From: Roseovarius spongiae
Lineage (GTDB): Bacteria; Pseudomonadota; Alphaproteobacteria; Rhodobacterales; Rhodobacteraceae
Direction: 5' to 3'
DNA length: 64,000 bases
Assembly: GCF_003651245.1 (NCBI RefSeq)
Contig: NZ_RAPE01000003.1
Span: 372,001-436,000 of the forward strand
The position numbers and the translations under genes were made by a program. Below the pieces are notes generated by a model that saw nothing but the letters and a program-made list of their open reading frames with translations, did no database searches and was not told the origin of the DNA. This document shows positions 1 to 8,469 of this stretch, in pieces. How positions within the stretch are numbered: position 1 is the first letter of the stretch; each line of letters opens with the position of its first letter.

Positions 1-641
1 ACCTGATGGCGCGCTCGCCCGTGCTGGTCTGGCGCAACGCCACGCGTATCCGGCTCATCAACGCCTTCCGCAAGGTCCACGGCGCCCCCGAAACCGCGCT
101 GCTGGAGGGTGAGCCGCTGATCTGCGACGGGATCGAGTTGCCGCTCAAACACCGCAAGAAGCGGCTCGACCTCGAGGCGCGCGGGCTCATCAAGGGCGCG
201 CAGGTGATCTATCTCGGGCCCGGCAAGAAGCCCGGCTTTTCCCGTCTGCACGTCATGGGCGCCGAGGATCCGCAGGTGAGCGCCGCCAGCATCGTGAAGA
301 TCGAGAAACCGGACGAGGAGGAACCCTTCATCCCCTTCGCCGCCAACATGGGCGCCACCTTTTTGCACGGGGCGGCGGTGACGATCCACAAGGCGCAGGG
401 CTCGCAATGGGAAACGGTGCAGGTCTTCGCGCCCGATCTCTTCGTCGCCGCGCGCATGGGCCGCGTCGAGGCGGGTCAGCCGCTGTGGAAACGGCTTGCC
501 TACGTGGCGATCACCCGCGCGCAGGAACGGCTGCACTGGGTGGTGCGCAACCGGCTCTCGAAACCCGAACACGCCTTGCGCGTGGACGATCTGCGCGCAG
601 CGCCCGCGCCGCTCACGCTCGAGGCGCAGAACGACGGCTGA
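1..641 (+). CDS. C-terminal part of a RecD-like / UvrD-type helicase (AAA ATPase), truncated by the window start
   Basis: The reading frame is open to the left edge, so the true start lies outside the window. The visible 210 or so residues carry a superfamily I helicase C-terminal signature: VTIHKAQGSQWETV (motif V region, as in the UvrD_C_2 fold of RecD-like helicases), then YVAITRAQERLHWV (motif VI, with the arginine finger). Such enzymes unwind DNA using ATP in recombination or repair. The earlier segment contains a beta-rich insertion typical of RecD2-like proteins. The Walker A and B motifs must lie upstream and are not seen. Exact subfamily (RecD2-like or uncharacterised AAA helicase) cannot be settled from this fragment. 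Confidence 0.8.
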   Translation, partial: LMARSPVLVWRNATRIRLINAFRKVHGAPETALLEGEPLICDGIELPLKHRKKRLDLEARGLIKGAQVIYLGPGKKPGFSRLHVMGAEDPQVSAASIVKIEKPDEEEPFIPFAANMGATFLHGAAVTIHKAQGSQWETVQVFAPDLFVAARMGRVEAGQPLWKRLAYVAITRAQERLHWVVRNRLSKPEHALRVDDLRAAPAPLTLEAQNDG

Positions 642-727
642 GGCGGCGCCCGTCCCGCCGAAGGTATCCTCGCCGAAGGCCCCCGCCGGCCGGCGCGCGC
701 GGCGTCACCCTAGGGCGCAGCGCCCGC

Positions 728-1486
728 TCAGCCCGCCCGAAGCGCGCGGAACGCGACCGAGGCGCCCCACCCCGCCGCGATCGCGATGGCGAGCGACATG
801 AACCCGTAGAGGATCGGATCCACGCGCGAGAGGTCGAACAGCCAACGCTCCATGCCCACCTTGCCGACGTCGATCACCGTGTCGTAATGCGATACGACCT
901 GCCCCTTGCGCGTGAGGAAGATGCGCGTCGTGTAGGCCCCTTCGGTCAGGTTCGCCGGCAGCCTGATCGAGGTCTGGAACAGCGTCTGTTCGCTCAACTC
1001 GACCGCGCCCTCGTTGATCTTGTAGGCGCCCTGCGCCTTGCGGATGCGGATCACCGCGTCGGTAAAGCTCTGCGCGTCCTTCACGGCGCTCGGCGCCCCG
1101 ACCGAGCGGATCGCGCGCGGGATCGATATCTTGTGTCGCAGGTCCTCGACCTCCGAGAGCACCTCGCTCCACGCGCCGCTGGTCGCGACGGCGTAGAAGC
1201 TCGGGGCGCTGTCCACCTCGACCGCGTCGACATTGACCCAGATGCCGAACCGGCGCTCCTTGCGGCGCACATCGAGCGGCTCGGACGGGCCCGCGACGGC
1301 GACGACCACGCCCAGTTCCCCTTCGGGAATCGGCGTCTCGCGCTTGATCGCGCCGAACAACAGTATGTCCGAGCCGTCGAATGTCGTATTGATCGCGATC
1401 CTGTCCTTGCTGAGACCCAGCACGACCTCCTCGGCGCCAAGCGGCGGCGCGACCAGCAGCGCGAGGATCAGCGCGAGGAACCGCAT
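728..1486 (-). CDS. TIGR02186-like membrane-anchored protein
   Basis: 252 residues. It starts with a clear signal peptide (MRFLALILALLVAPPLGAEE), has an extracytoplasmic body of mixed beta character, and ends with one hydrophobic segment (about residues 225-245) followed by a short basic tail. This is the architecture of the TIGR02186 family of unknown function, usually found beside TauE/SafE permeases in alphaproteobacteria. The start ATG overlaps the stop of the upstream permease gene by one base (TGATG), so the two are translationally coupled and probably work together. I chose the internal ATG over a longer frame because it begins exactly at the signal peptide. Confidence 0.8.
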   Translation of the reverse strand: MRFLALILALLVAPPLGAEEVVLGLSKDRIAINTTFDGSDILLFGAIKRETPIPEGELGVVVAVAGPSEPLDVRRKERRFGIWVNVDAVEVDSAPSFYAVATSGAWSEVLSEVEDLRHKISIPRAIRSVGAPSAVKDAQSFTDAVIRIRKAQGAYKINEGAVELSEQTLFQTSIRLPANLTEGAYTTRIFLTRKGQVVSHYDTVIDVGKVGMERWLFDLSRVDPILYGFMSLAIAIAAGWGASVAFRALRAG

Positions 1487-2418
1487 CACATCCCTTCCGC
1501 CGCGCCGATGGAATAGAGCTCCGCCGGCCTGATCAGCAGGTCGAGCCCCAGCTTGAAGCATACCGCCAGCACCAGGATCGCCAGCAGGATGCGCAATTGC
1601 TCCGCCTTCATCCGGTTGCCGATCACCGTGCCGAACTGCGCGCCGACCACCCCGCCGACGATCAGCAGCACCGCCAGCACCACGTCGACGATGCCGCTGC
1701 TGACGGCGTGCAGCATGGTGGCGAACCCGGCGACGAAGATGATCTGGAAGAGCGACGTGCCCACCACCACCTTGGTCGGCATGCCCAGCAGGTAGATCAT
1801 CGCCGGCACCATGATGAACCCGCCGCCCACGCCCATGATCGCCGCCAGCACCCCGACGGCGAGCCCGACCAGCGCGGGCGGGATGACGCTGATGTAAAGG
1901 CCCGAGGTGCGGAACCGCATCTTCAGCGGAAGCTTCTGGATCCAGGTGTGTTTCTTGCGCGCGGGCGCGCTGCCGCGCCGTGAACTGCGGATGGCGCGCA
2001 GGCTCTCGACGAACATCATCGCGCCGACGATCCCGAGGAACACCACGTAGAACAGCGTCACCAGAAGGTCCACCTGTCCCAGTTCCTTGAGATAGTTGAA
2101 CAGCATCACGCCCAGCGCCGCCCCGAGCAGCCCGCCGAGCAGCAGCACCGTCCCCATCCGAAGATCGACGGCGCGCCGCCGGAAATGCGCCAGCACCGCC
2201 GAGAAGGACGACGCGACGATCTGGTTCGCGCCGGTCGCCACCGCCACGGCCGGGGGGATGCCGATGAAGAACAGAAGCGGCGTCATCAGGAAACCGCCGC
2301 CGACCCCGAACATGCCCGAAAGGACGCCCACCAACCCGCCCAGACCCAACAGGAGGATCGCGTTGACCGAAACTTCGGCGATGGGCAGGTAGATATACAT
2401 CATATCAACTATCGCCAT
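1486..2418 (-). CDS. TauE/SafE family sulfite/sulfonate exporter-type permease
   Basis: 310 residues with about eight hydrophobic segments. There are two copies of the family's glycine-rich motif, GGLVGVLSGMFGVGGGFLMT near residue 31 and VGVLAAIMGVGGGFIMVPAM near residue 190, reflecting the internal duplication of TauE/SafE (DUF81) permeases. Members export sulfite, sulfoacetate or other organosulfur anions; substrate is not predictable here. It is followed with one-base overlap by the TIGR02186-like gene. The start is uncertain: ATG codons at 2418, 2403 and 2400 are all possible and none has a strong ribosome binding site. No sulfonate catabolic genes lie nearby. Confidence 0.85.
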   Translation of the reverse strand: MAIVDMMYIYLPIAEVSVNAILLLGLGGLVGVLSGMFGVGGGFLMTPLLFFIGIPPAVAVATGANQIVASSFSAVLAHFRRRAVDLRMGTVLLLGGLLGAALGVMLFNYLKELGQVDLLVTLFYVVFLGIVGAMMFVESLRAIRSSRRGSAPARKKHTWIQKLPLKMRFRTSGLYISVIPPALVGLAVGVLAAIMGVGGGFIMVPAMIYLLGMPTKVVVGTSLFQIIFVAGFATMLHAVSSGIVDVVLAVLLIVGGVVGAQFGTVIGNRMKAEQLRILLAILVLAVCFKLGLDLLIRPAELYSIGAAEGM

Positions 2419-2529
2419 GCCCGCCGTTTTGGCAAGCGCGCAGCGGCGCCGGGCGCGCCCGCGCGGGATCGATTCGAGGATCTGGCGCTACAACCCGGCG
2501 CAACTGGACCGATCCGGCCGCGCCTTCAG

Positions 2530-2958
2530 TCAGGCCGCGCCCGGCCCGGTCAGCGTCTTGGCGAGAACCAGCGCGTCGACGCGCCGCGCGCCGCGGAAGT
2601 AATACCCCGCGCGCCGCGCAACGATCGCGTATCCCGCCGCCGCGTAGAGCGCGCGGGCTCCGCCGTTGTCCTCGGCCACTTCCAGCACATGGCGCGCGGC
2701 CCTACGCGCGCGCAGCGATGCCTCCAGCCGCCCGAGCACCTGCCGCGCCAGGCCCTGCCGGCGGTGGTCGGGATCAGTCGCCAACGTCAGCAGCTCCGCC
2801 TCGTCGGCGATCAACCGCGATAGGCCGAAGGCCCGCGCGTCGCCGGCCCATGTCACCGCGTCCGATGCGATCAGCTCGGCGAACTCGGCCTCGCGCCAGC
2901 CCCGTCCCTGCCCGGCAAAGGCGCGGGCGTGCAGGCGGGCCATGCCGGCGGCGTCCAT
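2530..2958 (-). CDS. rimI: GNAT N-acetyltransferase, RimI-like (ribosomal protein S18 alanine acetyltransferase)
   Basis: 142 residues. The GNAT acetyl-CoA binding motif A is visible as LATDPDHRRQGLARQVLGRL (residues 59-78), followed by EVAEDNGGARALYAAAGY, the usual motif B with the catalytic-region tyrosine. RimI acetylates the N-terminal alanine of ribosomal protein S18. Assignment rests on the family motif and on position: the ATG overlaps the tsaB stop by three bases in an ATGA-type junction, and tsaB-rimI pairs are widespread. A much longer frame continues upstream, but that part is an out-of-frame shadow of tsaB. A second in-frame ATG five codons in is a possible alternative start. Confidence 0.85.
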   Translation of the reverse strand: MDAAGMARLHARAFAGQGRGWREAEFAELIASDAVTWAGDARAFGLSRLIADEAELLTLATDPDHRRQGLARQVLGRLEASLRARRAARHVLEVAEDNGGARALYAAAGYAIVARRAGYYFRGARRVDALVLAKTLTGPGAA

Positions 2959-3614
2959 CAATCGAGCATGACCGGCGGCGCGTCCCGCGCGGGCGCGGCG
3001 TCGGCGGGTTTGAGGTAATGGGGCGCGGCGGCGGGGCCGTCCCATCCCGGCAGGCGCGCAGCCGCGATGCGCGCGATGGCGAGACCGGGCGCCGCGGACG
3101 CAGCCGCGTGCGCCACCCCGAGATGCGCCGCGATCTCCGCCCCCGCCGACCCGATGGAAAGGAGCCCCGGCTCGACCAGCGCGCGGTCGAGATCGCGGAT
3201 CGCGACCAATGCTGGCGCCACGTCGCGTTTCATGCCATACCCCTGCACGTAAGCCTGCCCGCGGGGCGCTGCGACCGAGGCGAGGATCGGACCGCGCGCG
3301 CCTTGCGCCGCCGCGTCCAGCAGCGTGACCCCGATCACCGGGATCCCGAACGCGAGCCCCAGTCCGCGCATCCCCGCGACCGATATCCGGATGCCGGTGA
3401 AATTGCCCGGCCCGGTCCCGACGCCGATCGCGGCGAGGTCGCGCCACTCGGTCCCGCCGCGCGCCATCAGGTCGCCAAGCAGCGGAAACAGCGACTCGGC
3501 CTGCCCTTTGGGCATGTCTTCATGAAGATCGGCAAGAACGTCACCCCCCCGCAAGAGCGCCGCGCTGCACCACGGCCCGGAGGTATCGACGCCCAGGACG
3601 AGAGGCTCAGACAC
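2958..3614 (-). CDS. tsaB: tRNA threonylcarbamoyladenosine biosynthesis protein TsaB
   Basis: 218 residues beginning MSEPLVLGVDTSGPWCSAAL, the N-terminal beta-strand and nucleotide-binding signature of the YeaZ/TsaB branch of the ASKHA fold. The conserved GVGTGPGNFTGIRI motif follows (near residues 65-78). TsaB is the non-catalytic partner that dimerises with TsaD, and with TsaE helps transfer the threonylcarbamoyl group to A37 of ANN-decoding tRNAs. Length fits the family. It overlaps the NifU-like gene by eight bases upstream and rimI by three bases downstream, so the three are probably one transcript. Confidence 0.92.
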   Translation of the reverse strand: MSEPLVLGVDTSGPWCSAALLRGGDVLADLHEDMPKGQAESLFPLLGDLMARGGTEWRDLAAIGVGTGPGNFTGIRISVAGMRGLGLAFGIPVIGVTLLDAAAQGARGPILASVAAPRGQAYVQGYGMKRDVAPALVAIRDLDRALVEPGLLSIGSAGAEIAAHLGVAHAAASAAPGLAIARIAAARLPGWDGPAAAPHYLKPADAAPARDAPPVMLD

Positions 3615-4173
3615 CGATCGGGCGCACCTCTGTCACCTCGGGGATATAGTGCCGCAAGAGGTTCTCGATCCCCATCTTCAGCGTGATGGTCGAGGACGGG
3701 CAGCCCGCGCAGGCGCCCTGCATGTGCAGGTAGACGACGCCGCGGTCGAAGCCGTGAAAAGTGATGTCGCCGCCGTCCTGCGCCACCGCCGGGCGCACGC
3801 GCGTATCCAGCAGTTCCTTGATCTGGTTCACGATCTCGCCATCCTCGCCGTCATGCTCCGCATGGCCCGAGGCGGGATCGGCGCCGCCGTCGGCCATAAC
3901 CGGCTCACCGGACTGGTAATGCTCCATGATCGCGCCAAGCAGCGCCGGCTTGATATGGTCCCATTCGACGGCGTCGGCCTTGGTCACGGTGACGAAATCG
4001 GTGCCGAAGAACACGCCCGTCACCCCTTCGACCGCGAAAAGCCGCGTGGCGAGAGGCGACTTCCCGGCCCCTTCGGGGGTGGGGAAATCCGCGGTGCCCG
4101 CGGGCAGGACGCTCTGCCCCGGAAGGAATTTCAACGTCGCGGGGTTGGGCGTGGATTCGGTCTGGATGAACAT
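3607..4173 (-). CDS. NifU family Fe-S scaffold/carrier protein (Nfu-type)
   Basis: 188 residues from the chosen ATG. Two domains are visible: an N-terminal Nfu_N domain (MFIQTESTPNPATLKFLPGQ, as in mitochondrial-type NFU1), and a C-terminal NifU-like domain with the cluster-binding CAGCPSS motif (CxxC). Alphaproteobacterial members deliver [4Fe-4S] clusters to target enzymes. A longer frame has an ATG eight codons upstream, but a purine-rich AAGGGGG stretch lies just before the ATG at 4173 and homologues start MFIQTE. It precedes tsaB with an eight-base overlap. Confidence 0.92.
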   Translation of the reverse strand: MFIQTESTPNPATLKFLPGQSVLPAGTADFPTPEGAGKSPLATRLFAVEGVTGVFFGTDFVTVTKADAVEWDHIKPALLGAIMEHYQSGEPVMADGGADPASGHAEHDGEDGEIVNQIKELLDTRVRPAVAQDGGDITFHGFDRGVVYLHMQGACAGCPSSTITLKMGIENLLRHYIPEVTEVRPIGV

Positions 4174-4280
4174 GGAACGGCCCCCTTCGTGGTGCATGCC
4201 TTCGATATGCGCGCGCCGAGGGCGCGAGTCAAGGTTTGGAACGATTCTAAACTACGCGCACCCCCGGGGCCAGCCCCCGA

Positions 4281-4309
4281 CCTCGGGATATTTCGGGCAA
4301 GAAGTAAAG
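4281..4309 (+). repeat. Dispersed intergenic element, GATATTT-CAAGAAG tail type
   Basis: The stretch contains CTCGGGATATTT followed by a GGGCAAGAAGTAAAG tail. It resembles the elements at 4321-4354, 35821-35858 and 39974-39995. Here it faces a second copy on the other strand only 11 bases away, so their tails converge between the NifU-like gene and the universal stress gene. The head (GCCTCCGGCGGG in other copies) is degenerate in this copy. Function is unknown; it could be a 3'-end or attenuation element. Confidence 0.5.
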
Positions 4310-4320
4310 CGGAACTGCTG

Positions 4321-4354
4321 TCTTCTTCCTGCCCCAAACATCCCCGCCGGAGGC
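4321..4354 (-). repeat. Dispersed intergenic element with complete GCCTCCGGCGGG head
   Basis: Read on the minus strand it begins with GCCTCCGGCGGGG, continues GATGTTTGGGGC, and ends AGGAAGAAGA. Head and tail match the copy at 35821-35858. It points away from the stop of the universal stress gene and towards the NifU-like gene, opposing the copy at 4281-4309. The GCCTCCGGCGGG head is itself a partial palindrome (GCCTCCGGC/GCCGGAGGC), so it could form a hairpin in RNA. Confidence 0.55.
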
Positions 4355-4380
4355 GGGAAATCCGCGGAACGCGATCCCCG

Positions 4381-4836
4381 TCAGGTGATCGCCTCGAGCC
4401 GCTCCTTGCTCAGATCGCCGGGGACGATGGTGATCGGAATGGGCAGCGATCCGGCGTTCTTGGTCAGTTGCGACACCAGCGGCCCCGGCCCCTTGCGGTC
4501 CGTCGCGGCGCCCAGCACCAGCACGCCGACCTCGGGATCCTCGTTGACCTGGGCGATGATCTCGGCGACCGGCTCGCCCTCGCGGATGACGAGTTCGGGC
4601 TCAACCCCCTGCTTGTCCCGCATCCACTTGGCGAAGACCTCGAAATGCGCCTCGATGCGTTCGCGGTGCTCCTCGCGCATGATGTCGCCCACACCGATCC
4701 AGTGCTTGAACTCGTCGGGCGGGATGACCGACAACACCTTGACCCCGCCCTCGGTATTTGCCGCGCGCATGGCGGCGAAGCGTATGGCGTTCAGGCATTC
4801 GCGGCTGTCATCCAGCACGACCATGAATTTGCGCAT
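4381..4836 (-). CDS. Universal stress protein (UspA family)
   Basis: 151 residues, single Usp domain. It starts MRKFMVVLDDSRECLNAIRF, the first beta-strand and Asp of the ATP-binding Usp fold, and near the C-terminus has VGVLVLGAATDRKGPGPLVS, which corresponds to the G-2x-G-9x-G(S/T) nucleotide-binding loop, followed by PIPITIVPG. Such proteins help cells survive nutrient, oxidative or other stress, but the specific role cannot be read from sequence. A GAAGGACGG ribosome binding site precedes the ATG. It stands alone between an element-rich gap and the M3 peptidase gene. Confidence 0.9.
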   Translation of the reverse strand: MRKFMVVLDDSRECLNAIRFAAMRAANTEGGVKVLSVIPPDEFKHWIGVGDIMREEHRERIEAHFEVFAKWMRDKQGVEPELVIREGEPVAEIIAQVNEDPEVGVLVLGAATDRKGPGPLVSQLTKNAGSLPIPITIVPGDLSKERLEAIT

Positions 4837-4900
4837 CTTGCCGTCCTTCGCTTGGCTTCGGGATCATGGCGCAACCTGCGTCCCCGCGCAATAGAGCGTA

Positions 4901-6913
4901 TCAGCCCGCCAGCCCGCGCCCCTCGAGCAGCGCCTCGGGCCCCGGCATCCGGCCGCGAAACGCGCGGTAGAGCGCCTCCGCCTCCTCCGAGCCGCCGCGC
5001 GACAGGATATGGCGTTCGAGGGCCGCCGCGCGCTCAGGATCGAACGCACCGCCCGCCTCCTCGAAGCTGGCGAAGGCGTCGGCGTCCATCACCTCGGACC
5101 ACATGTAGCTGTAATAGCCCGAGGAATAGCCATCGCCCGAGAACACATGCGCGAAATGCGGCGTCGCGTGGCGCATCGCGATGGCGTGCGGCATGCCGAG
5201 TTCCGCCAGCACCTCCGCCTGCCGCGCCATCGGGTCGGCGGGCGGCGCCCCGTCGTGGAAATCAAGATCCACCAGCGCCGAGGCGATGTACTCCACCGTC
5301 TGGAACCCCATGTCGTAAGTCGCCGCGCCCAGCACCTTGTCAAGCAGCGCGCGCGGCATCGGCGCGCCGGTTTCCGCGTGGCGCGCGAATTCGGCCAGCA
5401 CCTCGGGAACTTCGAGCCAGTGTTCGAACAACTGGCTCGGCAGTTCCACGAAATCGCGCGCCACGGACGTGCCGCTCACCGATTCATAGGTCACGTCCGA
5501 GAGCATCTGGTGCAGCGCGTGCCCGAATTCATGGAACAGCGTGCGCGCATCATCGTAGCTCAGCAGCGCCGGCTCACCACGCGCGAAGTTGCAGACGTTG
5601 ATGACCACCGGCCCCTGCACGCGCGGAAACTTCGCCTGCCCGCGCATGGCGCTGCACCAGGCGCCGGACCGCTTGGAGGGGCGCGCGAAATAGTCGCCGA
5701 TGAACACCGCCACGTGTTCGCCGCCGCGCGTGACCTCCCAAGCGCGGCAATCGGGGTGGTAGAGCGGCGCGTCGAGCGCGCGGAATTCCAGCCCGAAGAG
5801 GCGCTGCGCGCAGGCGAACGCCGCTTCGATCATCCGGTCGAGTTGCAGGTAGGGCTTCACCGCGCCCTCGTCGAAATCATGCTCGGCCTGGCGGCGTTTC
5901 TCGGCGTAGTAGCGCCAGTCCCACGGTTCGAGCGCACCGTTCACGCCGTCCGCGCGCATCATCCGCGTGAGGATCTGCGCATCCGCCTCGGCCCGCGCCC
6001 TTGCAGGCGTCCAGACCCGCATCAGCAGGTCGCGCACCGCCTCCGGCGTCCCGGCCATCTCGGTTTCGAGCTTGAAGCTCGCGAAACTGTCGTAGCCCAG
6101 CAATTGCGCGCGCTCATGGCGCAGCTTCAGCGTCTCGGCGGCGATGGCGCGGTTGTCGGTGTCGCCCCCGCCTGCGCCCCGCGCGGCCCAGGCGGCGAAG
6201 GCGCGCTCGCGCAGGTCGCGGCGCGGCGAGAATTGCAGGAACGGCACGATGAGCGAACGCGACAGCGTGATCGCCGGACCATCGAGCCCCTTCTCCGCCC
6301 CCGCCGCGCGCGCGGCGTCGATCACGAAATCGGGGAGACCGTCCAGATCGTTCTCGGCCAGTTCCATGTGCCACGCCGCCTCGTCCGCGAGCAGGTTCTG
6401 CGTGAAGGCGGTGCCGAGCTCCGCCAGTCGCGCCATGATCGCGCGCATCTCTTCCTCCTCGGCCCCGCTCAGCGCCGCACCGGCGCGGCGGAAGGCCCGG
6501 TGCGTCAGCATCAGCACGCGCGCCTGCTCTGCCGTCAGGTCGAGCGCGTCGCGGTCCCGCCATAGCGCCTCGATCCTGTGGAACAGCGCCTTGTTGCCGG
6601 TCACCCAGGACGAATGCGCGGCGAGCTTCGGCGCGAAGTCGCGCTGGAGCGCCTGGCGCGCAGGGTTGCTGTCCGCACCCGCCAGCGTAAAAAACACGCC
6701 CAGCACCTTGTCGAGCGCCGCGCCCGACGCTTCGAGCGCCTCGATCGTGTTGGCGAAGGTGGGCGGCGCGGGGTTCTCGGCGATGGCGGTGATCTCGGCC
6801 TCCGCCTCCTCCAGCGCGGCCGTGAAGGCCGGCGCGAAATCCTCGTCCTTGATCGCATCGAAGGGCGCGATGCGGAACGGCGTGTTCCATTCGGCCAGGA
6901 GCGGGTTAGTCAT
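4901..6913 (-). CDS. M3 family oligopeptidase (oligopeptidase A / PrlC-like)
   Basis: 670 residues, full length for the thimet oligopeptidase family. The zinc-binding HEFGH motif is at about residues 461-465 (FHEFGHALHQML), with the downstream third ligand region following. The N-terminus (NPLLAEWNTPFRIAPFDAI) is characteristic of OpdA/PrlC. The enzyme is expected in the cytoplasm, cleaving short peptides including lipoprotein signal peptide fragments. Its ATG overlaps the stop of the ThiF-like gene by four bases (ATGA), the last link of a coaBC-dut-thiF-like-M3 chain. Confidence 0.93.
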   Translation of the reverse strand: MTNPLLAEWNTPFRIAPFDAIKDEDFAPAFTAALEEAEAEITAIAENPAPPTFANTIEALEASGAALDKVLGVFFTLAGADSNPARQALQRDFAPKLAAHSSWVTGNKALFHRIEALWRDRDALDLTAEQARVLMLTHRAFRRAGAALSGAEEEEMRAIMARLAELGTAFTQNLLADEAAWHMELAENDLDGLPDFVIDAARAAGAEKGLDGPAITLSRSLIVPFLQFSPRRDLRERAFAAWAARGAGGGDTDNRAIAAETLKLRHERAQLLGYDSFASFKLETEMAGTPEAVRDLLMRVWTPARARAEADAQILTRMMRADGVNGALEPWDWRYYAEKRRQAEHDFDEGAVKPYLQLDRMIEAAFACAQRLFGLEFRALDAPLYHPDCRAWEVTRGGEHVAVFIGDYFARPSKRSGAWCSAMRGQAKFPRVQGPVVINVCNFARGEPALLSYDDARTLFHEFGHALHQMLSDVTYESVSGTSVARDFVELPSQLFEHWLEVPEVLAEFARHAETGAPMPRALLDKVLGAATYDMGFQTVEYIASALVDLDFHDGAPPADPMARQAEVLAELGMPHAIAMRHATPHFAHVFSGDGYSSGYYSYMWSEVMDADAFASFEEAGGAFDPERAAALERHILSRGGSEEAEALYRAFRGRMPGPEALLEGRGLAG

Positions 6914-7974
6914 CCTGCGTGTTCCTTTTCCTTAATCTCGCCGCAGACCGGGCAATCCGCGCGCCGGGCCAGCGTGAACTTGCGCGCATCGCCATAGAGC
7001 GCGTCGTAGATCAGCATCTCGCCGCGCAGCGCAGCCCCGGCCCCGGTGATGAGCTTGATCGCCTCGGTCGCCATCATCGCGCCGATCACGCCCGGGAGCG
7101 CCGCCATCACGCCCGCCTCGGCGCAGGACGGGACCAGCGCGGGATCGGCTGCCTCGGGAAAGACGCATTGATAGCAGGGCGCGCCGCGCGCCGGGTCAAA
7201 GACCGAAAGCTGCCCCTCCCACTGCGTGAGCGCCCCGGAAACCAGCGGCCGCCCCGTCGCCACCGCCGCGCGGTTCGACAGGTAGCGCGTCGCGCTGTTG
7301 TCGACCCCGTCGAGGATCACGTCGTAATCGGCAAAGAGATCCTGGGCGATCTCGTCGGTAAGCCGCCGGTGATAGGGCCGCACGGCGACATGCGGGTTCT
7401 GCGCGCGGATCGCCTGCGCCGCGGACTGCACCTTGGGCAGCCCGAGCGAAGCGTCGGGATGGATGACCTGCCGTTGCAGATTGGACGCCTCAACGGCGTC
7501 GTCGTCGATCACCCCGATCGTGCCGACGCCCGCGGCGGCGAGGTAAAGCATCACCGGCGATCCGAGCCCGCCGGCGCCGATCACCAGCACGCGCGCGTTT
7601 TTCAGCGCCTTCTGCCCCGGCCCGCCGATCTCGTGCAGCACGATATGGCGCGCGTAACGCTCCAGTTCGGCGTCGGAAAACGTGCCGGCGCGGGTCTCTT
7701 CGGGCGCCGTCGCCGACCGGCTGCGCGCCCGCAGCGCGCGCAGCACGGCGGCATAGGCGAGCCCGATCCCGACCGCCCCGCCCAGCAGCAGCCAGGGCGC
7801 TGCGTTCTCTCCGGTGGCCGCGCGCATCGGATGCCCGCCCGGCAGCAGGAGGTGCAGCAGCACCACGCCCAGCCAGACCGCCCCGATCATGATCCAGCGC
7901 AGCCGCGCGGGCGTGCCGAGCACCGCGCCCAGAACCCAGAGCGCGACGGCGAGGATCAGCACCATCGCCATCAC
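6910..7974 (-). CDS. ThiF/MoeB/HesA family adenylyltransferase with N-terminal membrane segments
   Basis: 354 residues. The first 80 or so hold about three hydrophobic helices (starting [20 protein letters not shown]), then an E1-like domain with the ATP-binding [19 protein letters not shown] and [13 protein letters not shown] motifs. Two CxxC pairs, CYQC and CPVC, probably hold structural zinc. The domain adenylates the C-terminal glycine of a sulfur carrier such as MoaD or ThiS. No C-terminal rhodanese domain is present. Membrane attachment is the odd feature compared with soluble E. coli MoeB. It overlaps dut upstream and the M3 peptidase gene downstream, each by four bases. Confidence 0.88.
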   Translation of the reverse strand: MMAMVLILAVALWVLGAVLGTPARLRWIMIGAVWLGVVLLHLLLPGGHPMRAATGENAAPWLLLGGAVGIGLAYAAVLRALRARSRSATAPEETRAGTFSDAELERYARHIVLHEIGGPGQKALKNARVLVIGAGGLGSPVMLYLAAAGVGTIGVIDDDAVEASNLQRQVIHPDASLGLPKVQSAAQAIRAQNPHVAVRPYHRRLTDEIAQDLFADYDVILDGVDNSATRYLSNRAAVATGRPLVSGALTQWEGQLSVFDPARGAPCYQCVFPEAADPALVPSCAEAGVMAALPGVIGAMMATEAIKLITGAGAALRGEMLIYDALYGDARKFTLARRADCPVCGEIKEKEHAG

Positions 7975-8441
7975 TCGACTCCGGTCGAGCCAAAGCCGCC
8001 ATCGCCGCGCGCGCTCTGCTCCAGCGTCTCGACGCAGGCGAACTTCGCGCGCAGGACCGGCGCCACCACCATCTGCGCGATCCGGTCGCCATGCGCGATG
8101 TGAAACGGCGCCTCCCCGGCGTTTATCACGATCACGCCCAGCGGGCCGCGATAATCCGAATCGATGGTGCCGGGGCTGTTGGGCAGGGTGATCCCGTGCT
8201 TCAGCGCCAGCCCCGAGCGCGGCCGGATCTGCACCTCGAACCCGTCGGGCACGGCGATCCGGAGCCCCGTCGGCACCAGCGCGCGCGCGCCGGGCGCAAG
8301 CGTGACGCCCCCGCGCGCGTCCTGCGGGAAATTCGCCCGCAGATCGGCGCCCGCCGCGCCCGCGCTGGCGTAGAAGGGCAACCCCAGCGTGCGGTCCGCA
8401 CCATCGTCCCAGGCGACGTTTATGACGACTCCACCCTGCAC
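7971..8441 (-). CDS. dut: dUTP diphosphatase
   Basis: 156 residues if started at the GTG at 8441. All trimeric dUTPase motifs are visible: [22 protein letters not shown], the sugar-specific loop region with [12 protein letters not shown], and the C-terminal GDGGFGSTG motif V. The enzyme hydrolyses dUTP to dUMP, keeping uracil out of DNA. No suitable ATG exists: an ATG at 8561 would give a 40-residue N-terminal extension that overlaps coaBC in another frame. The GTG lies at the very end of a dispersed intergenic element, which therefore supplies its upstream translation context. coaBC-dut linkage is common. Confidence 0.92.
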   Translation of the reverse strand: MQGGVVINVAWDDGADRTLGLPFYASAGAAGADLRANFPQDARGGVTLAPGARALVPTGLRIAVPDGFEVQIRPRSGLALKHGITLPNSPGTIDSDYRGPLGVIVINAGEAPFHIAHGDRIAQMVVAPVLRAKFACVETLEQSARGDGGFGSTGVE

Positions 8442-8463
8442 TTTCGATGTTCCGGAAATACCC
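8441..8463 (-). repeat. Dispersed element, GTATTT-CCGGAACATCGAAAG, directly after coaBC
   Basis: Minus-strand GGGTATTTCCGGAACATCGAAAG begins a few bases after the coaBC stop codon and runs into the GTG start of dut. It matches the copy after efp (25327-25349) except for one base in CATTGAAAG, and is related to copies after valS (44067-44089) and at 35888-35910. Location after a stop codon on the coding strand is shared by three of these copies. Confidence 0.6.
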
Positions 8464-8469
8464 AAATCC

